A stretch of DNA of 64,000 nucleotides from Astrothelium macrocarpum (GCA_021030915.1 JAGEMR010000044.1:62001-126000); one strand, 5' to 3'. Numbered from the stretch's first letter, positions 9,554 through 21,857 are shown. Numbers and translations are program-made. The notes: generated by a model not told the origin, from the letters alone.

Positions 9554-11390
9554 AGCGTTCCACAAGTGCCAGAATCGCTGAGAAAGATAGGGGCTCTGTA
9601 GCAGGAGAGTGGCGGCTGGAATGGGAAAGTTGAGGACAATATATACCTGTCAAATGAAGGAGACGAATCTCCCGCGTTCAACTCCCGAATCTGCTGCCGT
9701 GATTTCCACACCCTCGATTTGCACTGCATTTCCCTCAGACCCCATTGACCCCGTGGCATCCAGCCGAGCTTCAGCAGACAGTGTTGAATGGTATGGAGCA
9801 CGGCCCATTCATGCAGGCTCCGGGTCCGGCTCCTACGCAGGCCGCTCCCACTCCGTTGCTACAGCAGGGACGGCCTCCAGGCATTCCCCACTGTCCACTG
9901 TGCGTCTGCAGATTGGACATGGGGGAGAAAGCCTGACCGGACCCAATGGCGAAGAGGGATACGGGATGCTGCGGCAAGCAGTGCGTGACAACCCCCCAAT
10001 CCGTCGGAGCGCAAACAACTCAAGGATGCTGCTCGAATCCAAGCTGTCAGCGGCCTTAATGGTGAAATAAAGCCAGAGCAAGTATGGTCCCGGCGCCTTC
10101 CTCTTCTTTAGCCATCCCACGAGCCAACTTCTGCTCTGACCGCCAATCAGCACATTCCCAAGTCTCCTGTGTCCCGTTGCTGCCTGGAGACGTAACAGTG
10201 CAAGTCACACGGACAGCCTGTGATTCCAGGGGCGGCCGTTCGAGGCACCAAGTCCTGCAGCGCTCTCACCATGTCTCATGCATAAGCGCCAATCACCCAA
10301 CATGGGGGCTGTGCTATACACTCGCCTTCTTGGCGCCGTCGATCCCATCAATCTTCATGTGCAAGGACCGTGGACGCCTCCATGGATCCAGGTGAGGTAG
10401 AGTCGTAGGAGCTGCAGGAAATGAGGGCTGGATGTATAGCTGTCTGGTAGCCAGACCTCCGTTCCTTGCCCAGTGGAGTAGTCGGCCAGAGCGGAGTCGG
10501 CCGTGGCGGATGAAGTACGGGTGTGGAGCGGCGTGGCTAGCTGCTTGTCGGGGGTATAATCGAGGGAGCCGCTTAATCTTAGGCCGTTCTCCGTCTCCAG
10601 CGATTGGATGAGGTGCCCGCCGTATCAACTACACTGAGAGGCCTTGAACCAGAGAATTCTATCGGGTGATATCTGGTGCTCTTGACGCTCCTGACGCTCC
10701 GGATGCTGCAGACGTTCCGGGCAATCCTGACCCCCCTAACCATAACGAAGGCCAGCCGTCTTCTCGGCACGTAGGGCGGCCCGCAGTCCGTCCCTCGCAA
10801 CTGTGAGAGGCCAGACGATCCGAAACCAACAAAGGAGGCTATATCGGCCCAGTCCCACAGAGCGCATCCGCTGGCCGTCCCATTGGGCTCAAGGGCATCA
10901 CCCCACTCACCCATTTTGCGTGCCGTACGCAGGCAGTCGTAACCTCCAAGCCTGATCGCGTCCGGCCCCCGACCTCGGCAGCTGGGATCTTGCAGGTGGC
11001 TCGGCCAGCGACGGATACGCGCTTCACCTCGCTCACTCCAGGACCGATATCGTCAGCATCGAAGGACGAGACAGCTCGCCGTGCGAGGCTCTGGAAGAGA
11101 ACGACAGCATCGTGACCAGTACGGCCGGGAACAACGATCCGGACGAGCGATGGGGGTTGGGAGAAAAAGAGGGGGGGGGGCCGTCTCAGCAGGGGGACGG
11201 GCGAGCAGGAGCAGGAGCAGAAGGGATGGCGTGGTGGGCCAGACAGAGAAGAGGGAATCAGAGAGAGCGTCGGTTCCGGAGGGAAGGCCGGCTTTATACG
11301 TGGGAAGGGCAAGTGGTGGCGGGGCGGCCGGGGCCCCGCGCCGGCGCGATCCCCGATCCGGCAACCACCATTTCCTGATCCGATTTCACC
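9554..11390. other. GC-rich gene-poor block upstream of the Myb/SANT gene
   Basis: Markedly GC-rich sequence with many long but uncharacteristic open frames on both strands, as expected from low stop-codon density. Translations are low-complexity (Pro, Arg, Ser, Gly) and match no family I know. It includes a run of ten G at about 11171-11180. The part nearest 9553 should hold the Myb/SANT promoter and 5' leader. I see no RNA gene. Confidence 0.5.
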
Positions 11391-11787
11391 GCGACACAAA
11401 TAACTGTTATTATTATTGATATTGTTATTATTATTATCAATTTGATATTCCTATATTTGATTAATAACAAATACGTATCACGATAAAAATAATATAAATA
11501 TATACGAAAAAATAAATAAAATTGACGATTAATGATGAAGATAAGGTTATATATTTCAGACTAGTCTATTTTGGATTATTCGAGCGAGCGCTAGTAAGGG
11601 TCTAAATATGAACATACATTCGAATATATTCACAATTCATTCATAAAATTCACAATTCATGCTAATGCAATTCTTTTGATTCATAAGACCCCTGTCTTGG
11701 GCATTCATCACGCAAGACCAGTTCTCTCTCAGCCTCTGCGTTCAACTTTCGCCTGTGCATAGTCTCGTATACAACTCTTGCAAGGTC
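11391..11787. other. AT-rich stretch after sharp composition change
   Basis: Immediately after the GC-rich block the sequence turns strongly AT-rich with TTA/ATT triplet runs (about 11405-11545). There is no coding frame. A short direct repetition of ACAATTCAT occurs at about 11631-11659. Confidence 0.6.
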
Positions 11788-12170
11788 TCATTCACCCGGC
11801 TGTAAGAATTTTGGTCTCCGATCGTCCAAGTCCCTTATTGTTCTTGGAAGTAGCTCCGAACGCTTGAGTTGTCCTTCGAATCGATAAAGAGTAATGTCAT
11901 TCCAAGCCAAATACTGGGCAAGAAATACGTGTGGACACGAAAGGATTTGTACCTAGAGACGAATAATGGCTCAAAGAAAAGCGGATGACTGAAGTATTCT
12001 CTAGCAAATGTGAAATGCCACTACTTACTTTTTCATTCAGACCTTGAGACACGCCACATTTGCCATAGGCCTTATTGAACATATCCAAGATTTCCGAGTA
12101 AATCATCCTAGAATTCGGCACACAGTTTACCAGTGGATTATATTGAATTGATACCCTCCAAACTCGTAGC
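11788..12170 (-). CDS. Unidentified two-exon coding-like segment, possibly a gene relic
   Basis: On the minus strand a frame begins after a TTTGTAG acceptor-like site near 12171 and runs to 12029. It joins in phase, across an intron at 12028-11953 (GTAAGT start, CTCTAG end), to a second exon 11952-11788 ending in TGA. The joined peptide reads on smoothly (for example SCPHVFLAQYLAWNDITLY and RFEGQLKRSELLPRTIRDLD) and looks like real protein, but I do not recognise the family. The only early ATG, at 12109-12107, would give a short product of about 80 residues, so the 5' part may be missing. It lies just downstream of the SDR gene on the same strand. Confidence 0.35.
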
Positions 12171-12366
12171 GGGGTTGCCTACAAACTAAGCACAATGATA
12201 AATTCCAAAACAGCAGCAACAATCAGTCGTGATAAGGTCAGATATGAGGAAATGGACCCGACGGCAGCGAGAAAGGGATCAAGATATTCGGAGAGATCAT
12301 TTCAAACGATGCAAATCATATCATACTTGGGAACAAAGTCCAGCTTAATTTTTTTCCAATTACAGT

Positions 12367-13387
12367 CTACATCGCAGTATAACCACCGTCAACCGCCATT
12401 GCTATTCCTGTGACCCATTGGGCATCTTGACTAGCCAGGAAGACTGCAGGTCCCGCAACGTCGTCAGCGTAGCCGAGACCTTTGAGTGGATGCATAGCTG
12501 CAAGTGCAAGGGATGAACCTTTTGGGGCATGCGAGAAGGTGTCTGCCAACAATGCCGTTTGCGTGACTGCTTCAATCAGTGTCTTCCCTCTAAGCTGTCA
12601 TTCTTGTAATACGTACATCCTGGGCAGATTGCATTGCAATGGATACGATGCTTCCCGTACTCCACAGCAACTTGTTTCGTCATTTGAACCACAGCACCCT
12701 TGGACGCAGAGTAAGTTGCTATGAGATAGGCATGTCAGCCTCTTGCTGAAAGTTGCTCTCGCTGGCTAGGACATGTTTGGACAAACGTACGGGTACCAGG
12801 GACACCGACGGTGCCAGCACAGGATGACATATTGATGATCCACCCTCGATCGCCGCTCGGATGCGGTGACTGCTTCAGCATCTGGGCTATAGCGTATTTT
12901 GATCCAAGGAATACAGAGCGAGCATTGATGTTCATTAACTTGTCCCATTCGTCCTCAGTCGCTTCGTGCATGATCGTTGGCTTGCCGACAATCCCAGCGT
13001 TGTTAACCATGCTGCGAGAACTCAGTAAACCGAGACCTATTTTGTCATTGGGGACCCAAAACATTACACGTCGAGTCTTCCGAAAGTGCTCACGGCCTTT
13101 TGGATTAAGGCTTCTACCTCGTTGCCCTTGCTCACATCGACCTTGTGAAAGATGGCTCGATCTTTCCCTCCCTCTCTTTGCAGAAGTTCGAGCGTCGATA
13201 CGGTTGCTTCAGTCTTGATCTGAGGACGAGCATTTTCTTGCAAATCAGCGCAGACAACCTTTGCACCCTCTCGAGAATAAGCCACTGCAATGGCCCGACC
13301 AAGGCCAGAGGAAGCCCCGGTGATTATGGCGACCTTATCACGGAGTCGACCAGTAGAATTGAGCTGCAGCCGCTGCAAATCAGCCAT
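12367..13387 (-). CDS. Short-chain dehydrogenase/reductase (classical SDR)
   Basis: Four exons (13387-13068, 13011-12791, 12718-12617, 12566-12367) join in frame to 280 residues, the normal size for a classical SDR. Visible motifs are the NAD(P)-binding GASSGLG near residue 26, an acidic residue after the second beta strand (CADLQ, suggesting NAD preference), NNAG, the catalytic Ser in INMSS, the YSASK catalytic Tyr/Lys pair, and the C-terminal signature FLASQDAQWVTGIAMAVDGG. The best start is the ATG at 13387, close upstream of the cofactor motif. These enzymes oxidise alcohols or reduce ketones; the substrate cannot be predicted. Soluble, no signal peptide. Neighbours give no pathway hint. 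Confidence 0.9.
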
Positions 13388-13744
13388 GGCTTTTTGTTGG
13401 ATGCAGGGTGATTCTGAAACAGCGCAACTATTGTGGGATCTTGTGGTAAAGAAGGAACGGTACAGAAAGGATGAAATGGCAAGATCTGTCTTAATGCAAA
13501 AGTAACGTAGGGAACAACATATGAACAGACGGAAGCGGATCAATCAATACAGCCTTGACTCTTATATCAATCAAAAGTCTTATTATGGATTCAAAATCTC
13601 GTGTTCTAGCCTCTTGCAGTACAGCTCCACTACCTATCTTGGTGATTGGTGCGGCCGAAATGCAGGATGCACGAAAAGTGAAATGCGTCGGAAGACACCC
13701 TCTGCATGCTACTCGACACCTGCCTGCTGTTCGGCTGGAGTCGT
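13388..13744. other. Intergenic between SDR and small hypothetical ORF
   Basis: This holds the SDR promoter on the minus strand. The frames here do not resemble known proteins. A possible second exon of the 13745-14077 ORF could lie here but I could not fix a splice junction. Confidence 0.4.
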
Positions 13745-14077
13745 CTATATCGTTGCTGATGCCGATGCTGTGGATTTGAACAGCGTCCATGCCTGGTATA
13801 CTTGAGTGCCTCTGACTTGCGCAACAGATATGGCTATCGCGAATCGGCCGGCAATGCGATCAAATTTGGAACACCATATTAATGGAATCTTGGAACCGAA
13901 TTGCTGCGTCACGATAAGTTGATGACGGTCCGTGAGGGTGATTGGAATGTTTGAAGACGGAGACGCGACTTGCGCTATTAATATCTGGTCCAACCCTGTC
14001 GAGCCAATGAAGCCGCGCTGAATGTCGTTTTCGCCGTCCTGCTTTCTGAGTTTGGCCACCGTGCCATGGAAGGGCAT
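13745..14077 (-). CDS. Small hypothetical protein
   Basis: An ATG-initiated frame of 110 codons. The translation has ordered character (ITLTDRHQLIVTQQFGSKIP, a beta-rich look) but no family I recognise. A donor-like GTATAC near its end means the true C-terminus may lie in a further exon. No signal peptide or membrane segment. It is in tandem with the SDR on the minus strand. Confidence 0.4.
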   Translation of the reverse strand: MPFHGTVAKLRKQDGENDIQRGFIGSTGLDQILIAQVASPSSNIPITLTDRHQLIVTQQFGSKIPLIWCSKFDRIAGRFAIAISVAQVRGTQVYQAWTLFKSTASASATI

Positions 14078-14842
14078 GATCTAAGTGGCAGATGCAGATG
14101 ATACGGTGGGGAAATTAATATCTTGAAAAGTCTTATGGTAGGTTTGTTTTATCTCTACTGTTCTATACTGTCACTTGCACACAGAGATAAGAAACCTCGG
14201 TGCTCAGATATCACAGGGAAAGTGTCTATGAAAATACAGTGGCTAATGATCGAGATACTCGCTGACGCATGGAAAGCCATGGACCTTGTGCAAGGCTTTC
14301 GTCTATCATTTACTATCGTCCACACGCAATGTGGTTTAGGATGTGGAAGTCGTTTGCCACTCTGACTACACATAGGGCGGACGGTAATGTGAGGGAGCAA
14401 TATCTCAGAGAAGCCTGAAGTTTATTCGCGCCGCTCGCCCTCGAGAATCACGAAGACTATCAATCTGGGATATGTGAGAAATAAAATCATAGACACCAAA
14501 AGTGATATCTTCATGAGAAGTAAAGTCCGACCCCAAGCCCGTCCATGTTCACAAGTCCAACTCAGAACGTAATACCACGACAAATGCGCTGGAAGGGTTC
14601 AAGTGGGCAATATGCTCTATGTTTTGCGCGTCGAAAGAAGGGGAAGAAGACAATCATGAGACCATGACAATACACGCAAAGAGCGCACGGGATGTACACA
14701 CACAGTTACACTCTCCAACTTTTCAAACTCGATGACAGAACCGCAGTCGTAAAAACTCAAAGACGAACACGCCGTCGGCTCTGGTTGATTTGGCCTTCGA
14801 CATTTCTAAACATCCGAAATTGAGTAAAGTGCACAGTCGCGG
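14078..14842. other. Intergenic, nothing recognised
   Basis: About 760 bp between the small hypothetical ORF and the end of the Whi2-like gene. No coding or RNA feature is supported. Confidence 0.4.
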
Positions 14843-16843
14843 CTATCGAAGTCCAATAACACTCTGTTACATGTGGATTAGTCTGCGTCACCAGTCACCA
14901 AGATCAGAGAGCATCTCACCATCTCAAGTGTCCACACACGTCGAATCCACACCTTCAGCTTGCCCTCGACACCTTCTACACCCTCTAATTCGACGCCTTC
15001 CCACCAGCACCGCCGGGCGGGCTTGCGCCAGAAGAGCAGTAGCTTCTGCGCCATGCCGACCGTCGCGGCAGCAGTGTTGCCGTTGGTCAAAGTGTCGCCG
15101 TTCAGGCCGCCACCGGGGCTGGAAGATTGCTTCGGGTGATCGGTGCGGAGACGGGCGAGGGCGATGGAACAGATGACGGCTTTGTGAGGTTCGCCTGCTC
15201 GGTGGCCCCAGCGGTCGTCGTGATTAAAGCCGCTATAAAGTGGGATGGATGAGTTAGAACACACACACGATCAGGATATATAAAAGAAACGAGAAAATGG
15301 GGACGGGGAAGGAGTGAACCAACCCTGCAGTCAGCATCTCGATCAAGTGCTGCTCCGTTGTGCCTGGCTCTTCGCTACGCCGTAGCCCGCTGAAGATTCC
15401 GTCTTGCCTCAATAACGCCTTTCCTGCTGCGCGCTTGATCTCAGTCATTTCCGGCTGCTCGATATCCTTGCGCGGTGGAATGGTATAAAAGTCCAAGTCT
15501 TCTCTTAACACAATGATGCCTGCGCGATCCTGTAGCATCTCCCTTGCTGAGCCGCCGTGCATGCTCGGCTCAATCGGCACTGCTTCATTCGGGTGTTCCA
15601 ATGCAGGGGTGTCGGAGCTTTGCTGATCAGATGAGGTTGGGATGCTTTGGGCGACGGAGCGGAAGAAGTCGAGCATATATTGCAAGGAAACTGGATCGTA
15701 CTGGGAGGCATAAAGATTGTCAGATAAATATACTGCGGGTTGCCAAAGATAATACTTGATCCATTGAATGGAATTGGGGGACATGGGTCTGGGTTGATGG
15801 ACATCTTCGTCTGAAACAGAAGCAGAAGTAGAAGGAGAAGGAGAAGGAATTGAATCGGGCATACTGACATCGACGGGATAGACGTCGCCTTCATTGTGAA
15901 AGTTCATGTGACCGTCAGGAAGGAGACCATTTGGAAAGAGAGAAAGGAGCACAAATTCGGGGAGTGTGAGGAGTTCATCTCTTGAAAGGGTGAAGCGCGT
16001 GCCCCTACGAAATTCAGTAGTTAGCCAACCAAAATCTTCCGAACAGCTTCGCCACGGGACTCACCGCAGTTCCATTGTAATGTGTTCATCAGAGCCCGTG
16101 CCTGTCCAGTCCATACAATCAATCACAATTCACTAGCGCAAACACATTGTATTGTACCAACCTGATAAAGAGGTGATTGGAGGGCCCGCTCCCTGTGACA
16201 CTTGGGTAATAATGCTCGCTGCCCCACCTGCTGCCGCCATGACGTACGTAAAGCCTTCAAGAGGGCTGGATCCTTCAGTGTAGGGCGGAGGCGGCTCGCC
16301 GTCGTCAAGGTCTCGATTCGAATAGCCTTCCTTGGTATCGCGGGGAAGCGCGGCCTTGGTTTGGGCGGCGACTGCGAGGGACGAGGACTGAGGTTCGAAA
16401 GGGGGAGCTGGTGCGGTCGCCGGTGACGTGGATACTGGCGTGACAGTTGGACCAGTTTCCGGGCTGGCGCTGTTGGATGAAGGTTTATTTGTGTTTTCTT
16501 CTGGTGCTAAGAAGAGCGAGGAGAAGGATGGGGGATCGGGCGAGTCAGCGGTGGCCGGAGCAGAAGTCGAGGCTTCGAAGCTGGGAGCGGCCTCAGATTC
16601 AGGAGGTGGGTTATCACAAGGCTCGGCGACAGCTTTGTGGAGGATCAGATGATGAGGCGTCGGAGGTTGAGAGGGAGAGTAAACGGACGAGCCGTCACTA
16701 GAATCCCGTGGCTCCGTCAAGGTGGTGGTTGTTGGTAGGGCAACTCTGTCAAGAGGAAAGCTTATGAAGGAGCAGACATTGAGCGTGGTTTCCGCACAAC
16801 TTTCGACCAATGTAGAAGGGGTCGAGTATTGATTAGCAGCCTC
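14843..16843 (-). CDS. Whi2-like BTB-domain phosphatase regulator
   Basis: Exons 16843-16162, 16101-16065, 16004-15324, 15232-14920 and 14863-14843 join in frame to at least 577 residues. The diagnostic part is a BTB/T1-like domain split by introns: ITMELRGTRFTLSRDEL, LPEFVLLSLFPNGLLP, YDPVSLQYMLDFF. After it come LREDLDFYTIPP, KRAAGKALLRQDGIFSGL and a conserved C-terminal block ending in W-TLEM-SVIGLR, the pattern of Whi2-family proteins. In yeast Whi2 partners the Psr phosphatases in stress and nutrient signalling. The N-terminal 200 residues are Ser/Pro/Thr-rich. The 5' end is unresolved: a TAG directly precedes 16843 and could be an intron acceptor, but I could not find a first exon with ATG and a matching donor. 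The tiny last exon (six residues and a stop) restores the family C-terminus. Confidence 0.75.
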
Positions 16844-17170
16844 CTAGCACGAGAGCATAGTGAAAAGAGCATGCGGTGGATAGGAATAGGAATCTTGATA
16901 GCAGGCATGTTGGGTGTTGTTCCCTGTTGATCTACACCAATCCAAATGGGCTAGCTTCCTGTAACCATGCTCCACTCCACTTCCCCAGGCCGCTTACCTA
17001 AGTCAAGTCATTCGAATTGATTTCTTGGTGGAACTTTGTCTTCTCAGACAGCTCTAAAAATACTGGATTGGAGCTAAATGACATGCAGGTCACTTTGTAT
17101 GAACTATTGCTCAATTGCGCGCTCTCTATACTCGCTGTCGAAGCTCCTACATCTGGAATACGTAGGCACA
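16844..17170. other. Intergenic between GCN20 and Whi2-like gene
   Basis: Probably contains the unassigned first exon, 5' leader or promoter of the Whi2-like gene and the GCN20 3' flank. A GTAAGC donor near 16997 on the minus strand may begin a 5'-leader intron. Confidence 0.4.
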
Positions 17171-19589
17171 TCACTGAGCCTGAACCACTCCAGCAACATT
17201 GGCCTGCGCGCTGATGCGACGCTTGTAGTCCTTGACAGTCCCATCAAAATGCTCAATCGATCCGTGGTCACAGACCCATAAACTGGTGCAGACATTCTGT
17301 AACATGGTGACATCGTGACTGACCATAAGCACGCCTCCCTGGAACTCTTTCAGTGCTGTACTAAGTGCATCCATGGCCTCGATATCCAAATGATTGCTGG
17401 GTTCATCAAGAACGAGGACGTGTGGATTGGTAAGAGAAAGACATGCAAAAGCTACACGAGACTTTTGCCCCCCTGAGAGCAAGGCCATCTTTTGTAGACC
17501 AGTCATGCCCGTGATTCCAAATGCCCCAAGATGCCTGCGATACTCTTCATCCGATTTGCCAGGGTATTGCTTGGCCATGAATCCGACTGCCGAATCGTTC
17601 ATGTCGAGAGCATCAACATGGTGCTGTGCAAAGAAGCCCATTCTTAAACGAGGATTTGACGACACAAGTCCTTTGGTAGGTTGGAGTGCACCAATAAGAA
17701 GCTTCAGGGCCGTGGTCTTTCCCGCACCATTGGGTCCCACAATACCGATTCGAGAATCGAGCTGGACGTCAAGATCAACATTGCTGAGTAGTGGTTTATC
17801 TGGAAGATAGCCAAAGTGGACCCCGCTCATCTGGATAATGGGCGGTGATAATTTTTCCACCTCAGGGAATCTGAATTGAACAGAGTATTCGGCTTCGGGA
17901 GCCTCAAGCACAGGCATTTTCTCTAACTTCTTAATGCGGGACTGAGCCTCAGAAGACTTGGCTGCATTGTATCGGAATTTGTCAATAAAAGCCTGCAGAT
18001 GGGCGCGCTGCGCCATCTGGTTTTCATATTCACGTTTTGCTGTCTTTCTCCGCTCTTCCTTTGTCGCATAAAAGGAATCAAAATCTGCACCCTTGTAGTA
18101 GTCTAACCTTTCAGAATGCTGATGAACAATATCCGTAGCCACCTCATTTAGGAACGCTCGATCGTGGGAGACGACAAGAACTGTGCTGGGGTAGGTCTGA
18201 AGATAGTTTGACAGAAACGTGATGGAAGGGACATCCAACATATTCGACGGTTCTATCCTCAATTAGCAATGGCCGGACCACATACATGCATCTCGCAAGT
18301 GACTGACCGTCCAGCAGAAGAAGATCGGGTTCACAGAATAGTGCACGCGCAAGAGCCAGTCTCATCCTCCACCCTCCGGAAAAGGTCTTGGTAGCGAAGT
18401 GCTGTCTCTCGGTAGAGAACCCAAGTCCTGCAAGAATGCTTGCTGCCCGTGATTCCGCCTTGTCAGAGTCCATCTCAGACAGCTTTCCCTGGATATCACC
18501 CAAAGTTGTATCCAGGCCTTCTCGGTGCTTATCCAGAGAAATAGCATCGGCTGACGTGTCCGCCATAGAAGACCGTTCCTTTTCTAGCTCGGCGAGCTCT
18601 TGGGTAATTTTCTGAACGCTGTGAGATATTGCGTCTTCTCGAATAGATGGAAGAACCTTACTTCTTGCTCTTTCAGGAGATGTTTCCGCCATACATCGGC
18701 ATCCAGGACTGCCTGTAATGCTGGAGTGTCATCGCCCGTGATCTTGATCAAGGTTAGTCGTGATTCAACAAAGACCAAACAGCATAGTGTGCACCTCTTG
18801 TTCTACATGTAAAATGGAAATGTGTGTAGGGATGGCAACTTCTCTTCGGCTCAATGCCCGAAGTAAAGTACTTTTACCAATACCGTTTTGTCCTACAAGG
18901 CCATATCGCCGACCATATGCAAGAGTCAGACTTGTATCACTCAGAATACGTTTGCCGCCAATAGAGACGTCGAAGCCATCAATTTTGATGTCTTTACTCT
19001 TGGATTGTGCATCTGAGCCCAGCTGCAGCGGATTGACAGCCATGAAAAACTCTTCATAGGACTGCGTCTCGCTGGGCTGATCAAGCAGCCTGGAAGCTTG
19101 GTACTCGACATTTTTGAAGACCTTTCGGTCTTGCTTGGCTCTGAGCTTTCGCTCTGCCTTTTCCAGCTTCTTTCGATCAACCTTGGACTCGATTTTTCGA
19201 GTATTTGCAGACTCGAGATCGACATTCCCGCCAGTCAATCCCAGGGTCGACGAAATGTTACGCTGAGAGCCAACGTGGATGGTTTGAGCCAACTTCTTGG
19301 CCGATGGGGCCATTTGGCGACGTTCGCCATCAGCGCCATTTTGATCATTCAGCTGCGAAATAAACTTCTCGACCAGATCATGGATCGCCGTCTCGTTTTG
19401 GGCGGACTGATCACCCGATGCAGAGACGAGCAAGGCAGTGACGGTCTCTGATGCTTCGGACAATGGCGAAGGAGAATTGGGGTCCGGATCCGGGGTGAAG
19501 GCGTTCGAGGCGTGCGTCAAATACCCCGTGGCATAACTCGATAACAGAGGATCAATATGGGGGATTTGGGCCCTGATCTCGGCTTCCAT
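17171..19589 (-). CDS. GCN20: ABC-F ATPase Gcn20
   Basis: Four exons (19589-18795, 18742-18662, 18611-18308, 18252-17171) give 753 residues, almost the length of yeast Gcn20. There is no membrane domain. An N-terminal region of about 200 residues (the part that in yeast contacts Gcn1) precedes two ABC cassettes. The first has Walker A GQNGIGKST near residue 235, signature FSGGW and Walker B LLLLDEPSNMLD, whose codons are split by the third intron. The second has GPNGAGKTT, LSGGQKSR and LVLDEPSNHLD. Both switch histidines are visible in VVSHDRAF and MVSHDVTM. The protein works with Gcn1 on ribosomes to activate the kinase Gcn2 in amino-acid starvation. All catalytic residues are intact. Confidence 0.95.
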
Positions 19590-21857
19590 GACGATGTTTT
19601 TAAGGCTAGGTGTGTGTCTGACACACAGGCAACCAAATCGGTGCGTCAGCCCCTCTTCTCCTGCGGGGATGGATGGGACCTAAGCGCAAGCTATACAGGG
19701 GACTATGTGGAGCTGCTGAACTACGGTGTTGGAAAGGATGATATGGAGATATAAAAAAAGATTCTCGTTCCACGGTAGGAGCGCCTCGGTGCGGTGACGG
19801 TGGAGCGCAGGGAGTGCATATGCCGTAGTCGTCCCAAGACGTCAGTAGCACGATTGGAACGGCGAGCCAGCAGCAAAAATGTCGCAGTGTGTCAACGTAC
19901 GACCAAGCTGTCACCGCAGCGTCAATGCCATCTGGAGCGGTTTGGCAAGGTCAGGCTTGGCGGAAAGTTGCCCCGCGTGTCAGAGGAAAGTCAGCAAATT
20001 CGAGAAATGTCGTCAGACGGGCCAATGAGCGGGCGCAGCGGGAGGGAAATGCCTTGCAGCAGCGCCGCAGCGATTGGCCACTCTTATTTGCCCGGCTGAG
20101 GAGATGAGAGGCTTGAACAGCCGAGGAAGCGGTAAAAGGAGGATGAAGCAGGCTTTGGCAGGCTTGGCCGACGCACTCGCGTCAGCAACGCGCTCTCTGA
20201 CCAGGGCCATGACCGGTGATCTGCACGCAGTCGCGTTGCCTCGCAACCTCTCCACCCTCTTCCAGACGGTCGCATGGGAGATCACTGGCGCTTGCGTGCC
20301 CGGTCGCTGGGATGAGCACAGGGGAACCCAGCCCTATCGCTGCCGCCGTCGATCTGGTGCGCCGGCCCATGCTGGCCCTCTCTCTCGTCGGGACCCCCCC
20401 CTTCCCTTGCCTTCATCTCGCCGACCTTCAAACTCTCGCCCACCGTCTGGCTCGCCCTGTCCCGCACGCTGTCTACCTAGTTGCTCTCGGACACGCGGAA
20501 CCGCGTCAGGACGGCTACGCCGCGGCCACACCCCGAGTACGCTCGGGTGGCGAGCATGCTGCCCTCGCTCGTCGCTCTGCTACAATAGCTCAGGTTCTTT
20601 GTTTATCGCGGCGCTATGGCGCCACCGTGTGCCGTGCCTGGCCCCAAGTTTGCTGCCCCTTCGATGGCCGGACAAGCATCCTGCTCGTCTCGCGCGTCTC
20701 CAGTGTCCCGATTGCAGCAACGCAAAGGCGCAGCGTGCCCGTGATTGGGCTTCGGCCTAGCACTGCAACGGTTAGGAAAGCCTTCGAGCACGCCCGCCTG
20801 CTCCGCCGGGTTGGTGCTTTTTGCTCGCGGTGCGAGAGCAGACGGTGCCGCATTTGGCCAAATCACGCTCTCCTGTCCACGTCCGTACCCGGGCAATGCT
20901 GGCTTTGCCTGAGTCTCGCGGTGGACCTGGAGAGCAAGCGTCCCGCATTCTGCCATTTCTCATGTCTGGCTGCCATGGAACCCCGTGCCGCCTTCTGCCT
21001 AGGAGCATGCTGTCAGAGCTTGCGAGGCTGCGGCATCAAGACCGCTCAGTTGCCCCTTCAGGCAGTCCGCGGGTCTCAAAGCAGGGTCGCTCGATGCCAA
21101 TGTTACCAGATGCCGGGCCGGTGATGGTGGGAGGGGCAGAGAGAGAGACAGAGGCAGAGACAGAGAGAGAAACCAGAGAGGATGCAGGCACGGCGAGCAG
21201 AGCATGGTACATAGCAGTCGAAGACAGCAGCGTTCGCGTGGTAGACGAGCAGCATGCCCATCTGCTGCAGGCAGCTAGAATAGCATTATCGTAGATGTTC
21301 GCCCGCGATGCTTTTGACTAAGCGTCCAGTGTCGCGAGGGCGGCGGCGGCATTCTTAATGTTACGTCTTAATTATTATGCTGGCCTGCCCTGGCCCCGAA
21401 CACTCGCCTCAATCCCATCACCTCAGCTCCTCCTAAGTCCTAACGCCAACCTTCCGTGCCCGCTTAGCCAAACCTTCGACTCCTTCGCCAATTCGCAGAG
21501 ACGGTTCTTACGAGCCGCTCTCCCTCGCGGCGGACGGCGGCCCTAGCGTTTGTCCAGGCTTTGCCCTCTGTCTTGTTTCCTGTGACCTCGAACTCTCCCA
21601 CTCCACTGTTCCACCACCACCGCGTGGAGACGCCAAACGCCTGCGGGACGGTCCCTCTCTTGACCACCGCACCATGGTCATCATCACGACTAGTGCTGCC
21701 ATTCTCATGACCCTCCTCTCCCCCTCCGCCCAATCCAGCCGCGGCTTCTCTCACTCCTAACAAGGATGAAAACGGTCCCAACGGTACCACACCCTGTTTC
21801 TTCCAGTCCTCGTCCTTCTGCCTTCACTGCAAGCACTCGTACCTCTTGCCCTCAGCT
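19590..21857. other. GC-rich gene-poor divergent region
   Basis: This 2.3-kb stretch separates GCN20 (minus) from the large plus-strand gene. Its core (about 19.8-21.3 kb) is GC-rich and full of open frames in several phases. Their products are Cys/Arg/Ser-rich and unlike any family, so I do not call a gene. A GA-rich run lies at about 21129-21180. The edges should carry both promoters. Confidence 0.45.

Noticed and set aside
10579..11399. Overlapping long frames on both strands
   Set aside because: Low-complexity Pro/Arg/Gly products explained by GC bias; no family match or start context.
20074..21294. Several long plus- and minus-strand open frames in GC-rich DNA
   Set aside because: They overlap in different phases, have Cys/Arg/Ser-rich composition, no introns or domain patterns, and are expected by chance at high GC.
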